Assembly (NCBI GenBank): GCA_900314525.1
Contig: OMVN01000001.1
Location: 62,001 to 126,000 of the forward strand
Source of the DNA: an uncultured Eubacteriales bacterium
GTDB taxonomy: Bacteria > Bacillota > Clostridia > Lachnospirales > Lachnospiraceae
Direction: 5' to 3'
DNA length: 64,000 nt
Under the pieces are notes generated by a model, which was given only the letters and a program-made list of their open reading frames with translations, made no database searches and was not told where the DNA came from. This document shows, piece by piece, positions 1 to 7,363 of the stretch. Positions within the stretch are counted from its first letter, which is position 1. Each line of letters starts with the position of its first letter. Position numbers and translations under genes: made by a program.

Positions 1-16
1 TAAATCCTGCTATCAT
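1..16 (-). CDS. Possible 5' end of a gene running off the left edge
   Basis: Reading leftwards, an ATG at 16-14 follows a purine-rich AAAGGATGG stretch and opens a frame of only five codons before the window ends. The promoter at 153-161 would produce a leader of about 135 nt ending here. In many Firmicutes relA follows recJ-apt, so that is a guess for its identity, but nothing in five residues supports it. It could also be chance. Confidence 0.3.
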
Positions 17-152
17 AAAACCACCATCCTTTACTACAGGGCGCTTTATGTTACATAAATCTCATTTGTAAAACAATATAAGTTTATCTTTAGGATTCAC
101 AAACTATTTTCATCATCGGTATAGTTTCCTTCCAGAATACCATCCGCAAGTT

Positions 153-161
153 ATTATAGCA
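153..161 (-). promoter_or_regulatory. Extended -10 promoter for the gene at the left edge
   Basis: On the minus strand the sequence reads TGCTATAAT, a perfect -10 with an extended TGn element. No convincing -35 sits 17 bp upstream, which is usual for extended -10 promoters. It lies just past the apt terminator, so it probably starts a new transcription unit with a leader of about 135 nt. The leader has a small inverted repeat (GGTAT/ATACC around 118-140), and I cannot assign it to a riboswitch class. Confidence 0.45.
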
Positions 162-190
162 CATTTAATTTTACATAGTTGTACAAAAAT

Positions 191-223
191 AAAAACATAT
201 TGGAATATATCCAATATGTTTTT
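191..223 (-). terminator. Intrinsic terminator after apt
   Basis: A perfect 14-bp inverted repeat (191-204 with 210-223) surrounds a 5-nt loop. Its A/T-rich arms give a U-rich tail on the minus strand. It lies 15 bp past the apt stop codon and closes the recJ-apt unit. Confidence 0.85.
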
Positions 224-237
224 ATAAATTAACTTTT

Positions 238-762
238 TTATTTACCTTCGTACTGTATAACTGATTCTACATTATACCCTTTTAAAATTTCACGACCTTT
301 AAGTCCTTTAAGTTCCATTAAAAAGCAAATTCCAACAACTTCTCCGCCTAATCGCTCAATCAGTTTGATTATAGCTTCAGTTGTACCACCTGTTGCAATA
401 AGGTCATCAATAATGACAACCTTCTGACCTGGTTTTATTGCATCCTTGTGTATTTCAATCTCTGCTGTTCCATATTCAAGTGCATATTCCTCGCTAATTG
501 TCTCACATGGGAGTTTACCTTTTTTTCTCACAGGAATAAAGGGCTTATACAAGTTATATGCAATAGGAACTCCGAAAATAAATCCTCTTGATTCTGGTCC
601 AACTACAACGTCAAAATCTATATCTTTTATTTTATTCTGCATCTCATCTATGGCAAGATGAAGTCCATCAGCATCCTGTAAAACACTAGTCACATCTCTG
701 AAAATTATTCCTTCTTTTGGAAAATCTTTAATGCTTCTTACATATTCTTCTAACTTCTTCAT
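238..762 (-). CDS. apt: Adenine phosphoribosyltransferase
   Basis: This cytosolic purine-salvage enzyme makes AMP and pyrophosphate from adenine and PRPP. At 174 residues it has the normal family length. The N-terminal IKDFPKEGIIFRD segment is typical of Apt. The PRPP-binding loop VVIIDDLIATGGTTEA lies at about residues 115-130 and the VVVGPESRGFIFG segment at about 52-64. It follows recJ by about 65 bp on the same strand, the usual recJ-apt order of Firmicutes, and a strong terminator follows. The start ATG has an AGGAGGAT-type ribosome binding site. Confidence 0.97.
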   Translation of the reverse strand: MKKLEEYVRSIKDFPKEGIIFRDVTSVLQDADGLHLAIDEMQNKIKDIDFDVVVGPESRGFIFGVPIAYNLYKPFIPVRKKGKLPCETISEEYALEYGTAEIEIHKDAIKPGQKVVIIDDLIATGGTTEAIIKLIERLGGEVVGICFLMELKGLKGREILKGYNVESVIQYEGK

Positions 763-828
763 TGTATCCTCCTGAATATTTATCTTAATTCGTGATTTTA
801 TTAGTATTTGTTTTAAACATATCTGCGT

Positions 829-2637
829 CTAATTGTACCACATATAGTTGCTTATCACAACTTTTATCGACTTTGTCCCATTATACTCATTTATAACTGG
901 ATAATACAATACTTTCATTTTTATATCGCATTCCATATTCTGAATCAGGTCATTAATTTTACTTTTGCCATAAAAATTCATAATATCATCAAAAAATTCA
1001 TCTTTATCCTTAAATAATGTAGCATCCGCCATGCTACCATTTTCACTTATAATTCGCATGCTTATAACATTATTATTTTTACCAAACACCCTAAATCTCT
1101 CAATCCTTTGTATTTTCTCTGCAAATACAGGCTTTTTGTTATTTGCCCCAAATGGTTCTAGCATATCAAGCTCTCCAATCAGCTTCATTGATATATATGA
1201 AAATGGCATATTTACATCTATCATAATTTCCTCATCATAAATATTTTCTGTCACATCATGGAAACTATTCATAATTTCTGTAAGCAGAGGCAGTTTATCG
1301 GCTTCTACTGATAATCCTGCTGCCATTTTATGTCCGCCAAACTTTGCAATAAGTTCTTCCCCATTTTCCTCTTTATATATTGAATTTGCCCTAATAAGCT
1401 CATCAATTATGCTATATCCTTCTATAGACCTTGCCGAACCTTTAAGCATCGTCTCTCCATCCGTAAGTGCGATGGCTGGCCTGTAATATTTTTCCTTAAT
1501 TCTGCCTGCAATTATTCCTGCCAGACTTTCATGACATCCTTTTAAATACACAATTATAATGCTATTATTATATAAACCTTCATTATCAATTATTTCAAAT
1601 GCATATTTTGAAAACTCCTCCGTCATATTCTTTCTTTCATCATTCAATGCTTTCAGATTTTCTGCCATCAACATAGCTTCCCCTTCATCCTTGCATCTGA
1701 ACAGTTTAAATGCCTTCATGGCACTTTCAAGTCTTCCACCAGAATTGATACATGGTCCAATTACAAATCCAATATGATATGATTTAATCTCCTTATCTGA
1801 CAACATATTCACTTCTATTAATTTCTTTAGTCCTAGGTTAGTTGTTCTGTTCACTTCCCTAAGACCATTTTTTGCAATTATCCTGTTCTCATCTTTTAAA
1901 GGAACAATGTCTCCTATGGTTCCAATTGCAGCAAACCCAAGATATTCCCTGAGGAAATCTTTTCTTTCTTTTTCATCTGGAATAAATCTTTCAGATACTG
2001 CGCATATTACCTTAAATGCAATTCCCGCTCCACACAATTCCTTAAAAGGATATGTATCCCCTTCTATCTTGGCATCTACTACAGCATCGGTTTCAGGTAA
2101 TCTGTAAATTTTTTCTCCATTTACGATGTCATATGGCACTTCATGGTGATCCGTAACTATAATTTTCATTCCAAGACTTTTTCCATATTCTACCTGCCTT
2201 GCTGCAGCAATTCCATTATCACACGTTACTATAAGATCTACTCCATCATCATTGGCCTTTGTTATCAGTCTTTCATTAAGACCAAATCCGTCAATTATCC
2301 TGTCAGGTACATCAAAATCTATATTAGCACCTAGTTTTTCCAATGCATCACAGAGAATAAATCCAGATGTAACCCCGTCAATATCATAATCCCCAATTAT
2401 TCTTATTTTCTCATTATTATTTATGGATTTCACTATTATATCCACTGCTTTCTTCATATCACCCAGAAGATATGGTGAATACATTTCGTTCAAGTCACAT
2501 CTCAAATATTTATCATAATCCCGTTCCTCTATAATATCCCTATTTCTTATTATTCTTATAATAAGAGGATCTACATTATATTTATTTCCAAGGCCATAGA
2601 AATCGGCTTTTTTCTGGAATATTTTCCATATTTTCAT
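829..2637 (-). CDS. recJ: Single-stranded-DNA-specific exonuclease RecJ
   Basis: RecJ is the 5'-3' single-strand exonuclease of recombination and mismatch repair. The 602-residue protein carries the DHH-family metal motifs in order: DYDIDG (about 83-88), DHH (about 163-165), GGRLESA (near 307), and the DHHA1 region with the HESLAGIIAGR segment (near 372) and a GGHKMAAG motif (near 440). The C-terminal OB-like domain is present, so the protein looks full length. The ATG has an AGAAGG site upstream. A weak promoter (TTGATG, 17 bp, GATATA) may lie between the secDF terminator and the start. apt follows. Confidence 0.96.
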   Translation of the reverse strand: MKIWKIFQKKADFYGLGNKYNVDPLIIRIIRNRDIIEERDYDKYLRCDLNEMYSPYLLGDMKKAVDIIVKSINNNEKIRIIGDYDIDGVTSGFILCDALEKLGANIDFDVPDRIIDGFGLNERLITKANDDGVDLIVTCDNGIAAARQVEYGKSLGMKIIVTDHHEVPYDIVNGEKIYRLPETDAVVDAKIEGDTYPFKELCGAGIAFKVICAVSERFIPDEKERKDFLREYLGFAAIGTIGDIVPLKDENRIIAKNGLREVNRTTNLGLKKLIEVNMLSDKEIKSYHIGFVIGPCINSGGRLESAMKAFKLFRCKDEGEAMLMAENLKALNDERKNMTEEFSKYAFEIIDNEGLYNNSIIIVYLKGCHESLAGIIAGRIKEKYYRPAIALTDGETMLKGSARSIEGYSIIDELIRANSIYKEENGEELIAKFGGHKMAAGLSVEADKLPLLTEIMNSFHDVTENIYDEEIMIDVNMPFSYISMKLIGELDMLEPFGANNKKPVFAEKIQRIERFRVFGKNNNVISMRIISENGSMADATLFKDKDEFFDDIMNFYGKSKINDLIQNMECDIKMKVLYYPVINEYNGTKSIKVVISNYMWYN

Positions 2638-2731
2638 TATATTCTACCTTCTAATTATTTTAATATATCTCATGTTCAGATTTGTGCATCAAATTGAGCA
2701 GTTAATTTCTATTTGGTCATCGTATACACAA

Positions 2732-2769
2732 AAAACATCTGGCTATATATTAACATAACCAGATGTTTT
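2732..2769 (-). terminator. Intrinsic terminator after secDF
   Basis: An 11-bp perfect stem (2732-2742 with 2759-2769) lies about 30 bp past the secDF stop. On the minus strand it is followed by a run of T. It separates secDF from recJ. Confidence 0.85.
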
Positions 2770-2801
2770 GTTCAATTAATGACTATTTATTATATTATTA
2801 C

Positions 2802-5072
2802 TTATTTATTTTTTGATTTTTTTCCTTTATTTCTAGCATTTGCAGCTTTCTCATATTTCTTCTTAGACATCATGTACCACAGTGAGCCTGTTACAAATAC
2901 TGAAGAATAACCACCAGCTACAATACCAACAATAATTGGAAGTGCGAAATCTTTTACTGCTGCAACACCAAGTACATATAATACTGCGATAGTTGCAAAT
3001 GTTGTAAAGGATGTATATATACTTCTTGTAAGTGTTGATGTAATACTTGAGTTAACCACTTCTTTAAGGTCAACCTGTGACATTTCTTTTCCAGCAAGAT
3101 TTTCTCTTATTCTATCGAAGATAACGATTGTGGCGTTAATAGAGTAACCAAGTATTGTAAGAACACATGCAATAAATGTTGTTCCAACTGAGATTCTTGA
3201 AATTGCATAGAATCCAATAACTATTAATATATCATGAATAAGTGCAAGCACTGCAGATCCAGCGAACTTAATATTGCTAAATCTAAGCCAGATATATACA
3301 AGCATACAGATTGTTGCAAGTATAACTGCAAATATAGCATCTTTCTGCATCTGTTTACCAAAGCTAGAGCTTATTGTATTTGATTCAAAATTGCTCTCTC
3401 CATCTTCAAGTTTTGCTCCAAACTTGTCAATCATAAGCTTCTTGAATGATTCTTTTTCATTTTCAGTCATAGTCTTAGTTTTGATGACATATTTGTTAGA
3501 GCCTGTCTCTTTCTGACCCTGAATATCATTGCTCTCTATTAATTTTGCAATTTCAGGTTTAATCTGGTCATTAAACTCATCAATTGAGTAATTTTTATCA
3601 AAATCTACTGTTGTAGTTGTACCACCCTTGAATTCTATACTGTAGTTAAATGCGCCCTTATTTCTGGCACTGTTAACTCCCATAGTAACAAATCCTGCAA
3701 CGATTAATACAATGGAAATTGCTATCCAGATAAATCTCTTTGAAAGAAAATCTATTACCTTTCTGTCTTTTGCAACACCATAGAACTTTTTGTCTGTAAA
3801 TCCTAATCCATACATGCAGTTAGCAAGTAATCTTGAAATTACCATTGCTGTAAACATTGAAAGTGCAATACCAATTGCAAGTGTATATGCAAATCCTTTT
3901 ACTGGACCCGAACCCTTCCACATAAGAACAAGTGCTGCAATAAATGTTGTTACGTTACCATCAACTATTGCTGATGTGGCTTTCTTAAATCCTGTCTTGA
4001 TTGCTGATTCAACTGTTCTACCTGCGGCTAATTCTTCTTTAATTCTGGCATAAATGATAACGTTAGCATCAACAGCCATACCGATTGAAAGAATAATACC
4101 TGCAATACCAGGTAATGTAAGTGTTAAATCAAATCCATTTAAAACTAATAATTCTAATATTGTATATAATATTAATGCGAGTCCTGCTGCTACTCCTGAA
4201 ATTCTGTAAACGAAAATCATAAATAATATAACTATTCCAACACCAATTGCTCCTGCAATTAAACTTGTGCTTATTGCATCATTACCAAGTTTAGCACTTA
4301 CGACTTTTGAACTATATTCCTCAAGATCAAGTTTTAATGTACCGATACGAATTGTAGAAGCAAGCTTCTCAGCATCTTTCATTGTTTCCTGACCTTCAAT
4401 AATAGCATTTCCATCAGTAATTTCTGAATTTACTTTTGGTGAACTTATAATTACATCATTATAAAGAATTGAGATAGGCTGTCCAAGGTTAGTCTTTGTT
4501 GCATCTGCAAATTTAACAGTACCTTTCTTTGTAAGAGTAAGTGCTACATTATACTGTGTTGCACTTGTCTCTTTTGATGTCTGAGCCTGTGCCTGTGCAT
4601 CAGCTATGTCATCTCCATCAATCCAAACTTTATATCTTGTTCCGTCTGCTGTTGTATACAGCTTATAAGTGTCATCGCCTTCAAAACTTGCATCAGCTGT
4701 AGTTACAAACATGATTGATCCCGGTTTACTGAGCTCTTCTTCTACAGATTTTGCATCATATACACCAGGAATATCTACTGTGATTTTATCATCACCTTCC
4801 TGATATACATCAGTTTCTGTACTAAATGCCTCAACACGGTCTCTTAACTGTTTCATTGTATCATTTAATTGCTGCTTAGAATATTTGTCATTTTTAATTT
4901 TGTAAGTAAAACTTACACCACCTCTTAAGTCAAGACCTAAGATGATATTTTTTGCTGAACCCTTGTTTTTACCATTAATATTTACTCCAAAAGCTGATAA
5001 CAGACCAAGAGCTGCAATAACAACTACAGTAACAATTAAAAGAACAATACTTCTTCCTTTACTAAATTTCAT
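2802..5072 (-). CDS. secDF: Fused protein-export membrane protein SecDF
   Basis: SecDF is an RND-family accessory of the Sec translocon that uses the proton gradient to help pull proteins out of the channel. This 756-residue protein joins a SecD half (about 1-420: first membrane segment at 8-28, the LGLDLRGG motif at about 45-52, an extracytoplasmic domain, five membrane segments with the IGMAVDANVIIYARI motif) to a SecF half (about 430-745: FNYSIEFKGG motif, then five membrane segments). The tail is lysine-rich. Fused SecDF is normal in Firmicutes. It follows scfB by 73 bp, a neighbourhood often seen for SCIFF loci, and may be co-transcribed with it. Confidence 0.96.
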   Translation of the reverse strand: MKFSKGRSIVLLIVTVVVIAALGLLSAFGVNINGKNKGSAKNIILGLDLRGGVSFTYKIKNDKYSKQQLNDTMKQLRDRVEAFSTETDVYQEGDDKITVDIPGVYDAKSVEEELSKPGSIMFVTTADASFEGDDTYKLYTTADGTRYKVWIDGDDIADAQAQAQTSKETSATQYNVALTLTKKGTVKFADATKTNLGQPISILYNDVIISSPKVNSEITDGNAIIEGQETMKDAEKLASTIRIGTLKLDLEEYSSKVVSAKLGNDAISTSLIAGAIGVGIVILFMIFVYRISGVAAGLALILYTILELLVLNGFDLTLTLPGIAGIILSIGMAVDANVIIYARIKEELAAGRTVESAIKTGFKKATSAIVDGNVTTFIAALVLMWKGSGPVKGFAYTLAIGIALSMFTAMVISRLLANCMYGLGFTDKKFYGVAKDRKVIDFLSKRFIWIAISIVLIVAGFVTMGVNSARNKGAFNYSIEFKGGTTTTVDFDKNYSIDEFNDQIKPEIAKLIESNDIQGQKETGSNKYVIKTKTMTENEKESFKKLMIDKFGAKLEDGESNFESNTISSSFGKQMQKDAIFAVILATICMLVYIWLRFSNIKFAGSAVLALIHDILIVIGFYAISRISVGTTFIACVLTILGYSINATIVIFDRIRENLAGKEMSQVDLKEVVNSSITSTLTRSIYTSFTTFATIAVLYVLGVAAVKDFALPIIVGIVAGGYSSVFVTGSLWYMMSKKKYEKAANARNKGKKSKNK

Positions 5073-5145
5073 TTTCTTGTTCCTTCCTTTTATTTGTTTA
5101 TATTAACTCTTCAGGGCTAATCACTGAACAGTTACGGTTTATATA

Positions 5146-6501
5146 TTACTCATCAGCAAGTGCTGCTTTTATCATTATCGAACACTCAACTCTCTTTCGC
5201 TGCATTTCACATCCTATGTCATATGCATCATTGATTGTTCCATGGAATTTATATGAATTTGCCGCACATCCGCCACTGCAATAATATCTTGCAAAACAGT
5301 TCTGACATTTTTCTTTTGCATAAACATTGCAAAGTTTAAATTCATCACATATCTCTGGTTTTGTTATTCCGTCGAATACATTACCAAGCATGAATTTCTC
5401 ATCACCAACAAACTGATGGCAAGGATATAAATCTCCCCATGGTGTAACTGCCAGATACTCTGTACCCGAACCACATCCTGACAATCTCTTTGCAACACAT
5501 GGTCCCTGATTAAGGTCAATCATAAAATGGAAGAAATTAAATCCTCTTCCTTCTTTTCTTCTCTTAATATATTCTTTTGCCAGTTTGTCATACTCTTCCA
5601 TAATTTTTGGAAGATCTTCTTCCTTGATAGCATATGGCTCATCATACTCGCTGACTACAGGCTCCATGGACATCTGTTTAAAACCTAAATCTGCATAATG
5701 AATAACATCATTAGAGAAATCAAGATTATTATGTGTAAATGTGCCTCTGACATAATAATTCATCTGATCTCTGCTCTCTGCAAGTTTCTGGAATTTAGGA
5801 ACTATTAAATCGTAACTTCCCTTTCCATTTCTAGTAGGACGCATTTCATCATTAACTTCTTTTCTACCATCAAGACTAAGTACTACATTTGACATCTCTT
5901 TGTTTGCAAATTCCATTACGTCATCATCTAAAAGAATACCATTTGTTGTCAGTGTAAATCTGAAATTCTTATCATATTCCTTTTCTTTAGATCTTCCGTA
6001 CTCAACTATTCCCTTTACAACGTCAAAGTTCATAAGTGGCTCTCCACCGAAAAAGTCTACTTCAAGATTTCTTCTGTTCCCAGAATTTTCAATAAGGAAA
6101 TCAAGTGCCCTTTTACCTACCTCGAGGCTCATTAAATCCTTCTTGCCATTATATTCACCTTTTCCGGCAAAACAATATTTGCATGCGAGGTTACAGTCAT
6201 GAGCAATATGTAAACATAGTGCTTTTACTACTGTCTTTCGCTTTTTAAAATCTGTTATATATTGTCTGTAAATATCTTCGGTAAATAACTGTCCATCTTC
6301 TTTAAGCTGAGTTATTTCATCATACACTTCAGATATGTCTGAAATACTATAATCGTCTTTAAATTTTTCTATTATAGTATCTTTGTCATTATCTTCATAC
6401 ATAGAAATTATATCATATGTAAGATCATCAACTACATGTACAGAGCCGCTATTTACATCCAGTACAATATTATAACCATTGCTTTTATACTGATGTATCA
6501 C
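5146..6501 (-). CDS. scfB: Radical SAM thioether-forming maturase of the SCIFF peptide
   Basis: This 451-residue enzyme belongs to the SCIFF maturase family, which forms Cys-derived thioether cross-links in the adjacent SCIFF peptide using radical SAM chemistry. An N-terminal peptide-recognition-like region (about 1-90) is followed by the radical SAM core with Cys103, Cys107 and Cys110 in CNLACKYC and the GGEP motif at 152-155. A C-terminal SPASM-type domain carries many cysteines (about 335, 343, 361, 391, 399, 402, 408, 412, 431) for auxiliary Fe-S clusters. The start is GTG with an AAAGG about 12 nt upstream, weaker than the scfA site. The upstream 140 bp holds hairpins and the scfA gene. 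Confidence 0.93.
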   Translation of the reverse strand: MIHQYKSNGYNIVLDVNSGSVHVVDDLTYDIISMYEDNDKDTIIEKFKDDYSISDISEVYDEITQLKEDGQLFTEDIYRQYITDFKKRKTVVKALCLHIAHDCNLACKYCFAGKGEYNGKKDLMSLEVGKRALDFLIENSGNRRNLEVDFFGGEPLMNFDVVKGIVEYGRSKEKEYDKNFRFTLTTNGILLDDDVMEFANKEMSNVVLSLDGRKEVNDEMRPTRNGKGSYDLIVPKFQKLAESRDQMNYYVRGTFTHNNLDFSNDVIHYADLGFKQMSMEPVVSEYDEPYAIKEEDLPKIMEEYDKLAKEYIKRRKEGRGFNFFHFMIDLNQGPCVAKRLSGCGSGTEYLAVTPWGDLYPCHQFVGDEKFMLGNVFDGITKPEICDEFKLCNVYAKEKCQNCFARYYCSGGCAANSYKFHGTINDAYDIGCEMQRKRVECSIMIKAALADE

Positions 6502-6533
6502 TTTGTTACCAAACCTTTCTATATACGATAATA

Positions 6534-6568
6534 GAGTCGGTTATATCTAAAAAAGATATCCCCGGCTC
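6534..6568. repeat. Imperfect inverted repeat upstream of scfB
   Basis: GAGTCGG (6534-6540) and CCGGCTC (6562-6568) form a stem with one G-T pair as read on the plus strand, continuing inward through ATATC/GATAT around an A-rich loop. On the minus-strand RNA the G-T becomes an A-C mismatch. It sits in the scfB leader and could affect scfB translation or mRNA stability. No U-run follows on the minus strand, so it does not look like a terminator. Confidence 0.35.
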
Positions 6569-6600
6569 TGCTATCTGGATATATATCCTAAAGTATTAAT

Positions 6601-6629
6601 AAGTGTTCATGGGCATTCCCCGAACACTT
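6601..6629 (-). other. Hairpin between scfA and scfB
   Basis: An 8-bp perfect stem AAGTGTTC/GAACACTT (6601-6608 with 6622-6629) with an inner GGG/CCC pairing lies 12 bp past the scfA stop. The minus-strand RNA after it is not U-rich, so it is more likely a partial terminator, processing point or 3' stabiliser that lets the precursor exceed the enzyme. That role is inferred from position and structure. Confidence 0.55.
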
Positions 6630-6641
6630 TCGAGTATTAAA

Positions 6642-6791
6642 TTATCTGTTAGCTACGTTCTCGCACTTCTGATTTCCAACTGTACAAGATGTTTTACAAG
6701 CTGACTGACAAGATGTCTGGCACTCACCACATCCACCTTTTTTCATTGTGTTCTCAAGTGTTCTGTTTGTTAATGTTTTTATATGTTTCAT
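6642..6791 (-). CDS. scfA: SCIFF (six-cysteine) ranthipeptide precursor
   Basis: This 49-residue ribosomal peptide is the substrate of the neighbouring radical SAM enzyme. It begins MKHIKTLTNRTLEN, the conserved leader of the SCIFF family, and has exactly six cysteines at 21, 24, 28, 32, 36 and 43 in a GGCGEC-QTSCQSACKTSCTVGNQKC core. In the studied clostridial homologue (CteA/CteB) a cysteine is thioether-linked to a threonine; Cys32 and Thr37 would be the corresponding pair by position, which is my inference. A near-ideal AAGGAGG lies 8 nt before the ATG. It has its own promoter at 6826-6854. The biological role of mature SCIFF peptides is not settled. Confidence 0.95.
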   Translation of the reverse strand: MKHIKTLTNRTLENTMKKGGCGECQTSCQSACKTSCTVGNQKCENVANR

Positions 6792-6825
6792 ATTCGATTC
6801 CTCCTTTTATACATTAGCTTGCATT

Positions 6826-6854
6826 ATTATATCATAATTAATTAATATTTTAAA
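6826..6854 (-). promoter_or_regulatory. Promoter of scfA
   Basis: On the minus strand TTTAAA (6849-6854) is followed after 17 bp by TATAAT (6826-6831), and a TGA just before the -10 makes it an extended -10 promoter. Transcription would start about 30 nt before the scfA ATG, giving a short leader with a strong ribosome binding site. Confidence 0.6.
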
Positions 6855-6867
6855 GTGTTTTTTACTC

Positions 6868-7227
6868 TTATTTTGATATCATTCCGCCACTCATTCCGCC
6901 CACACTACATGTAAACAGAGCTATCAGAAAATCATTATTTATATTTAAAGCTGTCCCCTTGATAATTATTGTAATAATAGCTACTAAAATAAAATATGCT
7001 GTCCCTACAAGAAGTCCATACAAGTACTTATTTTTCTCTTTAATCCCACCGTAAATAAAGCCTCCTATAAAACATGATAAAAAATATGTAATTATGACAC
7101 CTGCTCTTATTTTACTATCAGAAATATTAAATTTATAATAGATAAATGCCGTTATTAACAAAATAATAACTGTACATATACACATAAATACCACAGTTTT
7201 CATAAGTGTCATTATTCTTTTTTTCAT
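6868..7227 (-). CDS. TIGR04086-type four-helix membrane protein beside the SCIFF locus
   Basis: This 119-residue protein has four predicted membrane segments (about 10-32, 38-60, 67-87, 94-116) separated by short charged loops such as GGIKEKNKY. Small glycines (SCFIGGFIYGG, CSVGGMSGGMIS) line helices 2 and 4. Size, pattern and position match the TIGR04086 membrane protein family, recognised because it sits next to SCIFF genes; its function is unknown. No catalytic motif is visible. The TTG/ATG region has only a weak AGG upstream. A -10-like TATAAT (7258-7263) may drive it. scfA follows 76 bp downstream with its own promoter. Confidence 0.75.
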   Translation of the reverse strand: MKKRIMTLMKTVVFMCICTVIILLITAFIYYKFNISDSKIRAGVIITYFLSCFIGGFIYGGIKEKNKYLYGLLVGTAYFILVAIITIIIKGTALNINNDFLIALFTCSVGGMSGGMISK

Positions 7228-7295
7228 TAAATGATAACCTGCTATTTTTTATTATCTATTATATTAACACATCTTCCCAAATATTATAAAAACTC

Positions 7296-7329
7296 TTTAC
7301 AGTATTTAAGAATTAATGTAAAATTCTTA
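7296..7329 (+). promoter_or_regulatory. Promoter with overlapping palindrome for the CNNM-type gene
   Basis: TTTACA (7296-7301) and TAAAAT (7319-7324) are 17 bp apart. An 8-bp inverted repeat TAAGAATT/AATTCTTA (7307-7314 and 7322-7329) straddles the -10, a position suited to a repressor operator. The promoter fit is good; regulation is inferred. Confidence 0.55.
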
Positions 7330-7363
7330 CTCATAATAATAATGGTAAAAAAGGAGAAAAAAA

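Noticed and set aside
6577-6588. 12-bp palindrome GGATATATATCC in the scfB leader
   Set aside because: Short and AT-rich, with no loop; it cannot be distinguished from chance in this composition.
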